The notes beneath the pieces were generated by a model. The model was not told the DNA's origin. It saw only the letters and a program-made list of their open reading frames with translations, and did not search any database. Positions 11,459 to 22,781 of a stretch of 64,000 nucleotides of DNA are shown here, in pieces (the stretch's first letter is position 1; the number at the start of each line of letters is the position of its first letter). The position numbers and the translations under genes were made by a program. This stretch comes from Gracilariopsis chorda (lineage: Eukaryota > Rhodophyta > Florideophyceae > Gracilariales > Gracilariaceae). The stretch lies in NCBI GenBank assembly GCA_003194525.1, contig NBIV01000150.1:120678-184677 (forward strand), written 5' to 3'.

Positions 11459-12761
11459 TTAGACGGATCCGTGATAAGACCACAAATGCTCCATCAAGGC
11501 CTTTTACAGACATGCTTGTTTGAACTCGTTACGAAGAAACTCCTGTCCCTCGCAGAGCGCAGCCATAGAGCCCGGCAAAACGTCATTGCTTGCCTCTTTT
11601 GTCCAAACTGGTTGTCCAATGTGGACCACATCTCTGTCACACAATGGTGCCACTACCGCTGTCCACTATTCCTCTTCTGCACTCAAACTCACTTGAACCA
11701 TCATATTGTGCAAGATAATGCAGATATACATGACATCTTGCATGCTGTGGACGTGCCAAAACCTTGACGGCCTTCGCAGTATGTGCCATCTATCCTGAAG
11801 CATACCGGAAGCACGTTCTACATCTTTGCATCTGGCTTTCTGATAAGGTGCAAGATTCGTTTCTTATTTCGTGAGAGGGTGCTGCACAGTGTGAGCAAGT
11901 ATTGGATACTTTGAATAAAAGCCGTCACAAAGAAATTATGGTACGTCTCGTTCCTTTTCGTTAAACACATAGGTCATCCTAGGTGGGAATGATCCATTGG
12001 CAATCATTTTAAACAGCGTAGACGTTTCTAAAACGTTAAAGTCGTTTGCACTGCCGAGCGTGCCGAAGAAAGCATGTCAAACGTAGAAGTTATGATCCGC
12101 AATTACTTCTACTGTCAGACCAGGTTTCTTCTCCTTTCCTTGGTACTATCCTCTTCCAGCAACAGGAAAGTTTTTCCAGATCCATTTGGAGCAGTCAGTA
12201 CTACCAAGCATACCACGGAAGCCCAATGTTCGGCTTGTGGGCAGTAAAACTTTCAGATCTGCTTCCCTTGGGCATCTTAGGTACTCCAGTTTAAATTGTT
12301 CTAAAACACTTCTGCAAAATCATTTCAAGCAGTCTGCAGTAGTTGACATCGCCATACGAATGTACTCATCGACGCTGTCATATGATTTTCCATATGAAAG
12401 AAGTCGTAGCGCAGCTGTAACGTTTTGTTCTGTTCTGAAACTGACTTTTCTTGTACAGTCTTTTTTAGAAGTAAAGTATTGATGCTTCTTTTAAGTCTGA
12501 CACACAATAAGCTGAAAAATGGTTTAAAAGCTCTGAACAGTCGTCGAAAATGATCCTCATGATAAACTACATTACTGCACAGATAGTCGCGATGTAGACG
12601 GTAGAAGGCGCACTGTCGTTGACGGTCAATTTTGCGACTGAGGTTGGCGGTAGACCCACCGTGAAAGCGTGTGTTTCGTCGCTATCTGAGCACGTGAAGA
12701 TGTCTTGTAACAGCTCATCAAGGTCCTCGTCAAGCTCAAAGTTGCAGATTTCTGAAGACGT
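11459..12761 (-). pseudogene. Harbinger DDE transposase, copy 1 (degenerate)
   Basis: It is identified by colinear similarity to copy 2 at 25600-26910. Both end in a TAA preceded by GGATCC-containing sequence, and both carry the transposase C-terminal pattern in which a helix resembling ILHNMI follows a WxILRRP-like segment. The initiator ATG of copy 2 is ACG here (12759-12761). Its length, about 434 codons, fits the ALP1-like plant transposon protein family. Scattered stops and frameshifts break the frame; the antisense frames look open only by chance. Confidence 0.72.
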
Positions 12762-12905
12762 GATACCCTCTTGCCGTTGGAGTTGGAACGAAATGGGAGC
12801 AAATCAGCAAATAACCAAAACTCTCACAGCCATTCATTGTTCAACACTTTGGCTACGTTTTGTTTGTTTGCTCCCGGTTTGTCGTTCTCGGTGGAGATGT
12901 TCTTA

Positions 12906-13113
12906 TCTAAGAGCTTGCAATTTTGGAACTGCACCAGCTCAGACAGAAAACATGTTGTCACCTGGCATGTGTGTGAATGGAGCCACACTGGCCATCAGTT
13001 GGAACGTGGAATACAGTCCCCTCGTTCCAACTGGAGGCAGTAAATGACCCCGCTGATCTTCCCTCCCCGCAAGGTCTGAGGGGGGGACAGGGAGTGAAAT
13101 CCAACCCAGCTAC
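12906..13113. other. Short spacer with an 11 bp inverted repeat
   Basis: Between Harbinger copy 1 and Copia-2. CAGTTGGAACG at 12996-13006 is repeated in inverse at 13023-13033 with a 16-base loop. No gene is seen. Confidence 0.6.
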
Positions 13114-13118
13114 AATGT

Positions 13119-13262
13119 TCTGAACGACGCAATTTGAGCCATACGTTGGCACGCGCAGTGCTGTCCACCTTTTACTCTTTACTGTGCACTGCAAAAGTGC
13201 CACCGGAGGTTCCACCAGGATTGAGCCCCCGAGGGAATGGAAGGAGGCCGCCGATCCCTTCA
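13119..13262 (+). repeat. 5' LTR of Copia-2
   Basis: 144 bp, matching 18233-18377 in direct orientation. Shared blocks include GCAATTTGAGCCATA, GGCACGCGCAGTGCTGTCC and GGAGGCCGCCGATC. It ends CTTCA. The first two bases are TC where the other copy has TG. Confidence 0.85.
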
Positions 13263-13275
13263 TGGTAGCATCGCC
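13263..13275 (+). promoter_or_regulatory. Putative primer-binding site of Copia-2
   Basis: TGGTAGCATCGCC lies immediately after the 5' LTR. The first eight bases match the complement of an initiator-Met tRNA 3' end, the usual copia primer; the rest departs from it. Confidence 0.5.
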
Positions 13276-14056
13276 TAGCCGACCCCTCTAACCGCCCTCC
13301 AACTTGGCGACATCTTGGCCTCCCTACCGATCTATCGTGCACTACCGCGCCTCAACTCAACCTTATGACTCCGTTACGCCTCTTTTCGCACGCAACGCGC
13401 TGCACAGCCACACACAGCCGCTCGAACTCGACCATGCGCTACGCCACGAGCGTCTGTCGCCCTGGGAACCATTGTAAATTGCAAAACTCTGTCTGGACCC
13501 AGTCTACCTCAGGTATGCTTGCGTTCAAAAGGGGCTGCACCACTCATCATACAGGTGCATTTTGCAGAAAGGCGACGACAATACGTGACTACCTAACGAA
13601 GTTGACACACTGGACTTGAAGTTCGGTCCTCGAACTACAACAAAATTCTGGGTCAACAATACTAACATCTATTTGAAATGGTTTTGGGTTCTGCAAGAGT
13701 GTAGAGACGGTCAACTGGTGAACTAATATCTTTTGGTTAGTAGCTTCCTTTGGACCACCCGTAAGGACACACACGTACCAAGCCCTGGTTCGCGTGGGGT
13801 AAGATAGAAGGAAGGAAATCGCGTCTCACCGAGAGAGTCTGACTCGGAGCCAAGGGTCTGACCCTCGCAATACAGAAGTCAAAGAAAAACATTTCACCTG
13901 TTTGGCGACTGGTGAAGGCCACCTAATTGAAACTTTGTCATCTCGAGTTGAGCATACTTCTCGAAGGATGCCGACAAAGAACACGACTCTAAGCGTATCC
14001 CGCGACTAAACAAAGGTACGGACTACTACACTTGACGAATATATGTAAGAGATCTA

Positions 14057-14719
14057 ATGAATTCTCTACAATCCCTTTTCGTCCTGATGGAGCCGTGCCC
14101 TGAACCCGCACAACCACGTCGCCGTTGGGACGACGCAGACCGCAAAGCCAGATCTTCGATTGTGCAAAACCTAGGGACTCAAACAATTGTGGCTGTCTCT
14201 GAACTGTTAGAGCAGGAACACTGTTCTGCTCTTAAGGTATGGACGAAACTTGAAACAACGTATAAGAAGGACAACATCCAGTCCAAAATGAACCTCAGGC
14301 AGAAGCTTAGTACCTTTTTATTCAAGGACCGCGAAGACATTCAACAGCATTTAATTGAGCTGGAGACTACGTTCCTGGAGCTCCCATGTCTTGGGGACCC
14401 ACTGTCCGATCACGAACGTACTGCCACCCTACTGCGAACCCTGCCGGACTCATTTATAGCAATCACTCTTATAGCAGAGGCGAAAAACGTGGAGTACGAT
14501 AAAGTCGTTTCCCTTGTCCGTTCGGAGATGGATTGGAGAAACCATCGCACCTCCGCTTCCGCAAACAACGAGAAAAAGACGGACCGTAAGAAGGACCAAT
14601 CGCACCCATACCCATCCGCACATAAATCTGTCTCAAGAAATCAGCACTCACGTAAGAAGAAGAAATGCGTTGAGTGTTGAAACTGCGGAAAAATCGGACA
14701 TACCCGTGCTGAATGTTGG
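14057..14719 (+). pseudogene. Copia-2 Gag with zinc knuckle
   Basis: The frame has the UBN2-type copia Gag fold: ALKVWTKLETTYKKDNIQ, then MNLRQKLSTFLFKD and LLRTLPDSF, with a basic Lys/Arg-rich tail. A CCHC zinc knuckle (CGKIGHTRAEC) follows directly in the same frame, but a TGA at 14678-14680 falls inside it. The initiation site is uncertain, since the LTR-to-ATG leader is some 800 bp with no other coding signal. It would form the particle and bind element RNA. Confidence 0.75.
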
Positions 14720-14929
14720 TAGAAGAGAAAGTCCAACAACAACAAATCAAACGGGAACTCCAGAAATGGTGGTGGACGAAACCGACATCAAAACAACCAC
14801 AATTTCCCCAACAACAGAAACTGGGAATCACAACAAGGTTCCAATTACCACCACACCCGCAACGACGCTCAGCGAAATAACCGCGACAACAACGATTACG
14901 ATCGGGAATCGCGTGGCTTCATCGCTATT

Positions 14930-17880
14930 ACACAAGCGAAGTCCTCCATTACTCTTGACACTCGGACATGGTTGGAATGCGTAGCGACACATGTTTTTGT
15001 GAACGACAGATCCCTGTTTTGGGACTATCACCCGACACGGAACCAAACCGTAAGAACCTGTGATAAGGAATCCGAAATTAAAGGCTATGGAACTATCCAT
15101 CTACCTTTAGGTGACGGATTAACTCTTCTGGCAGAACACATACCCTCGTTTCACTCGAACCTGGTCTCGCTCTCAGTTCTCTCTGGCCATGTGAACATTC
15201 AATTTGAAACACGAAATGATTTCACAGGATTCAAATTTAAAGACCCCACTTCTAATGCAGTACTTTACCAGACCTCAGCGAGGGACGGACTATATCCCTT
15301 ACCAAATCCCGTTCCCCCACTACGTGCACAAAATGTACTGCCATCCCCAGGACAAACGGTCAAAGACTGGCACGATAAACTCGGACATCCCGGAAAGGAG
15401 AGACTGCATGCCTTGAACTATGCGAAGGTCTTCCTCAACTCTCCCCAACCGAAGTCAATAATATTTACTGCTCTCCGTGCATTGAAGTGGGTTTGAGAGG
15501 CGCACCTCTTCCGCAATCTATGTCTACTGCAACCATACCTCTGGAACCGACTCACATGGATCTCACAGATCCCATCAATCCACCTTCATTACAAGGCTCC
15601 CGCTACATCCAGGTTCTCTTGGACGATAATACCCGAGTATGCTCCATTTATTTCATGGATCAGAAGTCCCAATTCTTTCAATCAATCAGGTGGTACAAGG
15701 CTTGCGCAGAAAACGAAGTATCCCCTAACCGTGTTTACCGCGTTCGCCTTGATGGGGCGGGTGAAAACCGTCCGGATGACTTCATCACGTAGGCAATGGA
15801 AAACGGAATGATTCTCGAATATACTCCTCCATACGCACACCAATCCAATGGGGCTGCCGAGAAGATCATTTAGGACTTGTGGAGAACGGCACGAACTCTC
15901 CTGCAGGCCTCTCAGCTCCCACACGAACTATGGGAGGAAGCCATCTCTCACTTGAACTACTTGCGAAACTGGCTGCCTAGCTCCCGAGTAGGAATGAGGA
16001 TACCGTTTACTCTCTGGTTTGGACAGAAGTCTGACTTCTCCAACTTATTGAAGTTTGGACAGAGAGGTCACACATTCATATACAGATCCGGAACCGTACC
16101 AAGCAAGAATTTGTTACCACGAGCAGTACCCAGACACTTCGTCGGCATGCACAGCCCGCGAGCTCTATACTGGATCTACATACCTTCCATGCGGAAAGCT
16201 ATTAAGTGCCAGGAACAAGACTTCAAAGTGGCTAGGGAACAACTCCCATCCATTGGTGAAATAATGGACTTCTCCTCTCTGCAACGGAACAAGGCCGAGA
16301 GGGAAAATCAATTAAGAAGACGAAGAACACCTCGACGCTGCTCTGTCTCACTGTATGGTCGCCCATTCGCGCTTCAAAGACCTTAGAGATCCTGACAAAG
16401 TCCCAAAGAACTTTAAAGAAGCCAGAGTTATGCGTGGATGGGCAGAGGCGATTGACAGGGAGTGCAACGCGCTCGTGCAAAGGAAAACTTGGGTGTTGGT
16501 GAATAGAATGCCTAGCATGAGGCCATTACCATTTTTTTGGACCTTCCTAGCCAAACAACTAAGCTCAGATCCACCAAGGATCCTGCCCAAGGCGCGATGT
16601 GTAGTACGAGGTGATATGCAACGCCAGTACTTAGACTTAGATCCCGACAATCTGTATGCACCAGTGGCTCGCTTGGAAACTATTCGATTTACAATTGAAA
16701 AAAAACCAGCCCAAAGTCTCATACTGGAAACGATGGATAGCAGTAACGCATACCTATATGGTGATATGGAAGAACCTATAATCATGGAACAGCCGTAAAC
16801 TCTTCAGGCTCTTCATAAGTTCTAGGAAAGGTTTGGCTCTTGCAGAAGTCAATTTACGGAGCAAGGCAAGGCGGATCAATCTGGGGATCACTGCTACACG
16901 ACGCATTACTGCGCCATGAATTCAAAAAGTTAAGCACGGACAGCTGCCTTTTCCTTTACAAGTCTTAAAGGAGCATTTTGAACTTGGTGTTCGTGGTCGA
17001 TGACATTTTGATGTTATCGAACTCGTATTCTCTTCTAAAAGACTTCGAAGAGGAGATAAACACGGCTTTTCAGGTCAGGCTTCTGGGTGAAGCGAATTAC
17101 TTCATTGTACTAGATATTGAACGTGATAAGAATGTCATTAAGGTTCGGCAAACTAAGTACGTGAAAAAGATCTTGAATGAGTTTGGACTTCTGAACGCCA
17201 ACATTACCCGAGCGCCATTACCTACACCGTGCGACCTAGGTCGTCACACCGAGAACGAAGGAGTTCTGACAACTACGCTTCACAGTTGCTACCGGTAGAA
17301 TGGTAGGACATGTTATGTATCTGGCTGTGTCTTCGAAACCGGAAATAATATTCGCAGCTTCCATGCTCGCGAGACAAATCCACGATCTTAGCATGAGGCA
17401 CGTGGGACTTGAAAAGAGAGTAATAAGGTACTTGAAGGGTACGAAGGGACTTAGTTTGTTCGTTCCCGCTACCACTAAGGCACCATTTGAAGCATATTGT
17501 GATGCAGATTGAGCCGGTTGTCGTGAGACAGGAGGGTCTACGACTGGAATTATGGTGAAATTTATTAAAGCACCAGTAATGTGAATCACGAAAAAGTAGA
17601 CACTCGTGGCTTTTTCGTCCAGCAAAGCAGAATACATTGCAATTTTGTATAGTGGAAAGATGCTTGTATGACTTCGAACGCTCTTTTGGGATCCCCGCAC
17701 AGATGAGGTTCTACAAGGTGAACCAAATATGTACCTGATTTATATATTCACGGACAGTTCGACTGCATTGTCGATGTATTCAAATATTAAGACTTCGGAA
17801 AGGAAAAAACATATAGCTCTAAAGTCATCATGTTATAGAGCTGATGAAGTTTGGCGTGATGAATGTGCAAGAGATTTGAA
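14930..17880 (+). pseudogene. Copia-2 Pol remnants (PR, IN, RT, RNase H)
   Basis: Protease-like sequence starts near 14950. The pre-integrase domain has WHDKLGHPGKERLHAL at about 15365-15420. The integrase core continues from 15487 (THMDLTDP, LDDNTRV, then AYAHQSNGAAEK-like sequence around 15830). RT begins around 16390 (GWAEAIDRECNALVQRKTW, then RCVVRGD), and its catalytic box near 16990 reads VFVVDDILML, a Val in place of the usual Tyr. RNase H follows at 17300-17880 (AYCDAD, then SSKAEY). Frameshifts and stops occur throughout. Confidence 0.8.
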
Positions 17881-18232
17881 CTGATGTGCAACCTCCAGGC
17901 TTGCTGACGTGCGACGGGACAACTCGCAAAAGTTATTGACCATACTTGGTATTTTTTATTAGGTCTGTTACAATCATCTGATCATTGTTTACCTTGTTTT
18001 TATTTGTTTTCTTTTGAATCTTATTGCAGATGCTTGTTTGGTTTTTGTCTTTCGTATTGGTGAAAAGGGTCTCCTATATTAAGGAAGAGTACTATACCAT
18101 TTTCTTCATGACGCAGATTTTTCCTACTGGGTTTTGCTGCTTCTTAAGGTTTTTAACGGTAGATACTACGCTCCCATGTTTTGTTTGTCTAGTACGCAAA
18201 TCATCGCTATCGAGCATGTTTGCGAGGGACGG

Positions 18233-18377
18233 TGTGAATAACGCAATTTGAGCCATATGTTGGCACGCGCAGTGCTGTCCACCCGTTACTCTTTACTGTG
18301 CACTGTAAAAGCGCGGCCGGCGGTTCCACCAGCCTCGACTCCGCGGGGGGGAGGGAAGGAGGCCGCCGATCTCTTCA
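18233..18377 (+). repeat. 3' LTR of Copia-2
   Basis: Direct repeat of 13119-13262, beginning TGTGAATAACGC and ending CTCTTCA. It is the nearest upstream element to the tryptophan dioxygenase gene. Confidence 0.85.
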
Positions 18378-18532
18378 AATGTGGGCATGAATTGAATTGA
18401 GCCCTGGTGTCCCAGCGATGTAGGGATATGCCTCAAACCGTATTTATCACGTTAACTGTCAACCTCTGCTCATGAGCGGCCATTCTACCTACGCTACCCG
18501 GGGGTGTCTGAGTTCACATCTCGCTGGTCGTC

Positions 18533-19885
18533 ATGTCTCTTCCTGTCGTTGATTCCTGCTGCTCCCGCAACACCTCTCCAGCTTTTGAGCCGTCCGAACT
18601 CTCACCCGGCAGTTCTACTAATCCTTCCGCCTCACATGAAAACATCTCATCATCTCAGCCTGTCCACTTTGCAGGCAACCGCGCCACCTGCCCTTTTGCT
18701 TCTGCTTCTAGTCCCGATATGCCCACACTCGCTGTCGGCAACGGCGATGGAGGACACAAAAAGCTCTACTATGCAGACTATCTGCGTCTCGACCAAGTGC
18801 TCAATGCACAGAACCCTATCTCCTTCATGAAAGGGAATCCGTGCCATGATGAAATGCTCTTCATTGTCATTCATCAGACCTACGAGCTCTGGTTCAAGCA
18901 ACTTCTCTTCGAGCTCGACACGGTACGCGCCGTACTGGCCGCACTCAACATTGGTGAAAAACTTATCTCGCTCGCTCTGCATCGTCTCACCCGCATTCGC
19001 GAAATTCTCAAGTTGCTCAATGATCAAATGCGGGTCCTGGAGACCATGAGCCCTCAAGAGTTTCTGGAGTTTCGTGATTATCTCTTTCCTGCTTCAGGCT
19101 TTCAGTCCTTTCAATTTCGTTTATTAGAAATAAGACTGGGAGTTAGACCACAAGACCGCGTCAATGGTCGTTGGATAAAGGGCTTATCCCCTGAGCATCA
19201 GCATGTTGTTCGAGAAGCTCAGCAGGAACCTTCCTTGTTCGATTACGTTGAACGCTGGCTCCGAAACATTCCCTTCCGGGAGTATCGTGGCTACAACTTT
19301 CAGAAGAGTTATGAATCTGCCATCACCCGCATGTTCGAGATTGAACGCAGGACCATTCTAACGAAGCTTGAACCCGCTGATCGCGGAGCAATGCTTGCGG
19401 AGCTGTCGAATACGTACAAGACCTTTGAGTCTGTTTTTAAACGTGAGGTACATGAAGAGCTCATTAAGACAGAGAAACGCCGAATGGGTTTTCGCGCCAC
19501 ATCTGCTTCATTAATGATTACGTTGTATCAGGAAGAACCAATGTTCCAACTCCCGGCGCGCTTTTTACAGATGCTTGTCGACGTTGACGAGCAGCTCAAC
19601 CGGTGGCGCCACGCTCATTCGCAAATGGTTCATAGAATGATCGGTATAAAGGCTGGCACAGGAGGTAGTCTGGGTCACAACTACCTCAAAAGGACTGTTG
19701 ATTCCCAAAGAGTGTTCAGCGATTTGGCAAACCTGTCAACTTTACTAATTCCTCGACGGCTACTCCCGCCCCTCCCCTCTGTGCTACGCGATCAGATGAG
19801 ATACTTTCACTCCGTCGAAATGTACGACCGAACCATGTTCGAAGTAGGGGGAGGTGGAGACGAGATTGATTGGTCATTTTGTTGA
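18533..19885 (+). CDS. TDO2: Tryptophan 2,3-dioxygenase
   Basis: This haem enzyme opens the indole ring of L-tryptophan to N-formylkynurenine, the first step of the kynurenine route. The 450-residue frame is uninterrupted. After a Ser/Pro-rich N-terminal extension of about 80 residues, family motifs appear in order: YYADYLRLDQVL, then HDEMLFIVIHQTYELWFKQL (residues 105 onward), and near the end WRHAHSQMVHRMIG with His362 at the position of the proximal haem ligand, followed by KAGTGGSLGHNYL and LSTLLIPRR. The catalytic core is complete. The extension is longer than in animal enzymes (about 406 residues), so an internal start is possible. The gene is intronless and converges on TIM17. Confidence 0.95.
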   Translation: MSLPVVDSCCSRNTSPAFEPSELSPGSSTNPSASHENISSSQPVHFAGNRATCPFASASSPDMPTLAVGNGDGGHKKLYYADYLRLDQVLNAQNPISFMKGNPCHDEMLFIVIHQTYELWFKQLLFELDTVRAVLAALNIGEKLISLALHRLTRIREILKLLNDQMRVLETMSPQEFLEFRDYLFPASGFQSFQFRLLEIRLGVRPQDRVNGRWIKGLSPEHQHVVREAQQEPSLFDYVERWLRNIPFREYRGYNFQKSYESAITRMFEIERRTILTKLEPADRGAMLAELSNTYKTFESVFKREVHEELIKTEKRRMGFRATSASLMITLYQEEPMFQLPARFLQMLVDVDEQLNRWRHAHSQMVHRMIGIKAGTGGSLGHNYLKRTVDSQRVFSDLANLSTLLIPRRLLPPLPSVLRDQMRYFHSVEMYDRTMFEVGGGGDEIDWSFC

Positions 19886-20377
19886 AGCAACTTCTGCTTC
19901 GTAATATCCCATGATGCGTGGCTTCGAACATTTGATCAAATTGGTCACCTGACAAGTCTATGAGCCACGAGTCCAAGGACCAAAGCGGATACGCTTGTCT
20001 CTCGTCCATTGTATAGTCCCATTTCCGACTTTGCGGTCCATAAAGAATCCCTCGGAAATCCAGGTGTTACTTTTCTCAGCTGACTCCGGGGAGCCTACTA
20101 CTCATATATTGAACAATCCTTAATTCATGTGTAGCAATGACACGCTCTGATACATTCTGAGCACTAATTCAGCTCTCAATGTTGTTCGAAGTCTCTGTAC
20201 CCTACGCCGAATCTTTCGAGAAACATCACGAAGCCAAGAAACGCCCCACGTTCGAGCACTTTCCTTTAGAAAAAGCTCGTTGAACGGAAAGCCAAAAACG
20301 TCCCAAGCTCGGAGGTAGCCTGGGGCCTTAACGAAATGAAAACCAATGAAAGAGAAAAGGATGTAATACTAGGCCAC
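19886..20377. other. Convergent 3' spacer
   Basis: It lies between the stop codons of the dioxygenase and TIM17. No gene or repeat was seen; both transcripts should end here. Confidence 0.5.
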
Positions 20378-20847
20378 TCACTCGGCACGACTCGCAGCAG
20401 CAAGCCTTTGACTCTGCTGCTTGGCTTGAGCGCGTTCCATTTCATCTCTGAGCTTTTGCATTTCTTCAGGGGACATGTTTTGTTGGCTGGTATATCTTGT
20501 GATCACAATACTTGCACCTTCTATTAGCGCCAACAGAATGCCCCCGAAAATGGCGCTCTTCCCTGCCGTACGAAGCCCCGAGCGACTTGCCAAGACTCCG
20601 CCAGTCAGTGCTCCTGATGCAATGGAATTCCAAGGGTCCTCCTTTCTTCTAATACCTTGCAGTGTACAGTCAAACGTTGAGAATAGGCCACCCCAAACCG
20701 CAAAGCTGCCGCCCAGTGCTGGGGCCCGAACTTTGACGGCATCAATCGCACCGATTAGTCGAGCACCGTTCGGAGAGTTCTTCGCTCCTTTCAAGAAATG
20801 CCATATGGTGCCGCCTATAGCGCCCATTCCAAAGGCTCCACCGACAT
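20378..20847 (-). CDS. TIM17: Mitochondrial import translocase subunit TIM17 (3' exon)
   Basis: TIM17 is part of the TIM23 channel that moves presequence proteins across the inner mitochondrial membrane. The exon encodes [20 protein letters not shown], then [19 protein letters not shown] and [19 protein letters not shown], a near-textbook Tim17 signature with four predicted membrane segments, and ends in a charged Glu/Lys/Gln tail. On the minus strand TTCGTACAG precedes 20847 and looks like a splice acceptor, entering the GGAF motif in phase 1. The conserved PCPW N-terminus (about 15 residues) must therefore lie on an upstream exon I could not place. The ATG at 20827 is internal, not the start. 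Confidence 0.93.
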
Positions 20848-21646
20848 CTGTACGAAGTTAGGGTGCGTTCAGTAGAGCATCCTCGTACGTTAGCTCACGG
20901 CCATGCGATATTACAGTTGCAGCTTCTGACGGATGAGAAGCTCATACGAGGGGACCAAGAGAGTTGGCCAACCCTGAAAGCTTGCGTGAAGAGCAACAAA
21001 ACGTACCGTCAATTATTCTGTGAGGACAAGGCTCACGTTGATGTTCGACAAGCCGGCTGTCCGGCTCTGGTGGGGCATCGAAATTCATTGGCAAGACTTG
21101 TTGAACTCAACACTCCCCGTTTATACGGTTTAGTTCGAAGATATTTTTTGCTTTCACGTATTACGCGTTTGACGTTGAGCGTTTGAGGGCTTGGTAAGAG
21201 TTTTGCTGGAAAAGCAAGCCGATGGTAGGTGAGCGGAGAGGATGATGCAGGTTTGATCACTGGCTGGGGGGACAGACCGTGCTGGATTGCAGAAGTTGGG
21301 GCCTGGCGTGGTGTCGTATCGGACATGTCTGGTGCATTTGAGGGGCTGTCACCGCCATGCTCGTGCTCCCATACGGCCGGCGGCACCACTTGGCTGGACA
21401 ATTACCGTCCGTTGAAATATTCATCGACTCGTAAAATTAGAAAGTAATATGGACGTAATTAAAAAAGTCCACCTTGGAAAACAGGTAGCCCAATCTTCCT
21501 CCCCTTGCGACGATCAACGCGTATCCGAGCGTATGAACACAGTCGAGGACAGGAATAAACTATAACGGCATAGAAGTGAAGCTCATTATACCACCATATT
21601 CTGCCTGAAGACACTGCGATCTGCACTTGTCTGATTCTTCAAAAGT
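20848..21646. other. Divergent spacer between TIM17 and TRAPPC4
   Basis: It should hold the first TIM17 exon and both promoters. A minus-strand frame of 122 codons (21033-21401) is Pro/Ser/Thr-rich and looks like chance. A plausible minus-strand intron donor is GTGAGC near 20900 with a TACTGA-like branch site, but the exon in front does not read PCPW. Confidence 0.4.
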
Positions 21647-22258
21647 ATGGGGTTGCAATACCTCTTCGTTATTAACAAAGCGGGGAGCCTTATTTTTGAT
21701 CGCAGGCTGAGCGAAAACGCTCCTCAGCTCTCTCCAAACGATTGTTTACATCTCGCTTCAACGTTTCATGGGTAAGCTTTTTCGATTCTATCAAACCGTG
21801 ATTAGCTGTACTCGGTCGCATTTTCTTCAAAGCTCTACTGACTAGTATTTGACTACTTTGGTTGAAGCATGCAACTTCTTGTTCAACAACTATCACCTGA
21901 ACCATCCGACCATGGTTTTGGCATTGTAACTTTGGAGACCGAGTCATATGTTTTGCAGGCGTATCGACCCGAGACCGGAGTACAGTTCTTTGTCACAGCA
22001 GATTTGAAAACGGAGAACTTAGCCGCCTTTCTCGTGAGTTAACGGTACCTGCTGTCTTTTGAGAACTCTAGTACTGAATCTAACCGAATGTTTTACTTTC
22101 ACAACCATCAACCCTCACAGCGAGACGTCTACGTGATTTACGCCGATTACGTGATGAAGAATCCTTTCTATGAGCTCGACATGCCCATAAAAGTCGATCG
22201 CTGGGAAGCGCACTTGAAAAGACTGGTGGACAAGTACAACAACCGCGTCAATGTTTGA
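21647..22258 (+). CDS. TRAPPC4: TRAPP complex subunit 4 (Trs23-like), three exons
   Basis: This sybindin-family subunit belongs to the TRAPP vesicle-tethering and Rab-activating complex at the ER and Golgi. Exons are 21647-21771, 21868-22033 and 22121-22258, with introns of 96 and 87 bp (GTAAGC...GAAG and GTGAGT...CACAG). The spliced product is 142 residues, the usual Trs23 size. It starts MGLQYLFVINKAGSLIF, matching the family's first beta strands. The later segments LASTFHGMQLLVQQLSPEP, VTLETESYVLQAY and VMKNPFYELDMPI align collinearly with plant and animal TRAPPC4. It ends at TGA 22256-22258. No long continuous frame reveals it. Confidence 0.9.
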
Positions 22259-22781
22259 TGGAAGCATCCCACCACTGTATTACAGCTTTGAAGCCCCGGT
22301 CATCTACTTGCGGAGGCTCCTTGTGGCTGTCTGGCTGATGCTCGCTTTCAATATCAGGTTTCATCGCTCGCTTCTTGCCTGTGTCTCAGTCTCAACTTCC
22401 GGGGCTTCTAGGGCACCCGCCAGAAAGCAAATCAATATATCGCTGTAGCAAACATGTACATGTACAAACGTGCGGTCATGGTTACTTCCGCCCACAGTTT
22501 TGGTTCTTATGTCGTATGACTGGAACGAACCTTTGGTACAATATGACACGAAGGCCGAGAATGAGGGGTGCGTGGGCGCTTGTCCTTCAGGTTCAAGTAA
22601 TGGAAATAACGGCGGAGGCAGGCTATCGCTTCATTGTCGTATAAACATGGTCTAAAATGCACAAAAACAGAGATAATTGTTTTGTGGCCACAAGCTCGAT
22701 GTGGTAATCATCGTGTTGCCAGTGGCAAGGAATACAAGGGTAATCGCATCCACCTTGATTTGATGATATCGTTCTTTGCAG
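22259..22781 (+). other. Spacer, probably holding 5' exon(s) of the kinase gene
   Basis: A frame reading MSYDWNEPLVQYDTKAENE starts at about 22509, and a Ser/Arg-rich frame resembling a transit peptide starts near 22335. Either could be a first exon spliced to the acceptor TTCTTTGCAG ending at 22781. I could not fix the donor. Confidence 0.35.

Larger units (their letters stand above)
10017..12902. mobile_element. PIF/Harbinger DNA transposon, copy 1 (2886 bp)
   Basis: It has the superfamily's TTA target duplications at 10014-10016 and 12903-12905. The right end reads inward GAACATCTCCACCGAGAACG and matches the GAGCATCTCCAACGGGAACG end of copy 2. The left end is diverged (GACCATCGCTGACAAG) but then matches copy 3. 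It carries two genes in tail-to-tail orientation: a Myb/SANT-like gene on plus and a DDE transposase on minus, the classic PIF/Harbinger pair. Both are broken. It lies only 30 bp from the Copia-1 3' LTR. Confidence 0.88.
13119..18377 (+). mobile_element. Copia-2: degenerate Ty1/copia LTR retrotransposon
   Basis: Short direct repeats (13119-13262 and 18233-18377, about 145 bp) flank gag, protease, integrase, RT and RNase H remnants in copia order. The flanks are AATGT at 13114-13118 and 18378-18382, a perfect five-base duplication. A sequence beginning TGGTAGCA follows the 5' LTR at 13263, as expected for a primer-binding site for an initiator-Met type tRNA. A purine-rich tract precedes the 3' LTR. 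Many stops and frameshifts make it inactive. Its 3' end is 155 bp from the tryptophan dioxygenase ATG. Confidence 0.9.

Noticed and set aside
11384-11767. Plus-strand 127-codon frame over the Harbinger transposase
   Set aside because: Its inverse counterpart is also open in copy 2 and is the antisense of transposase coding sequence.
20378-20827. TIM17 read as complete from the internal ATG 20827
   Set aside because: The conserved VGGAFG in front of this Met is encoded directly upstream and needs a further exon.
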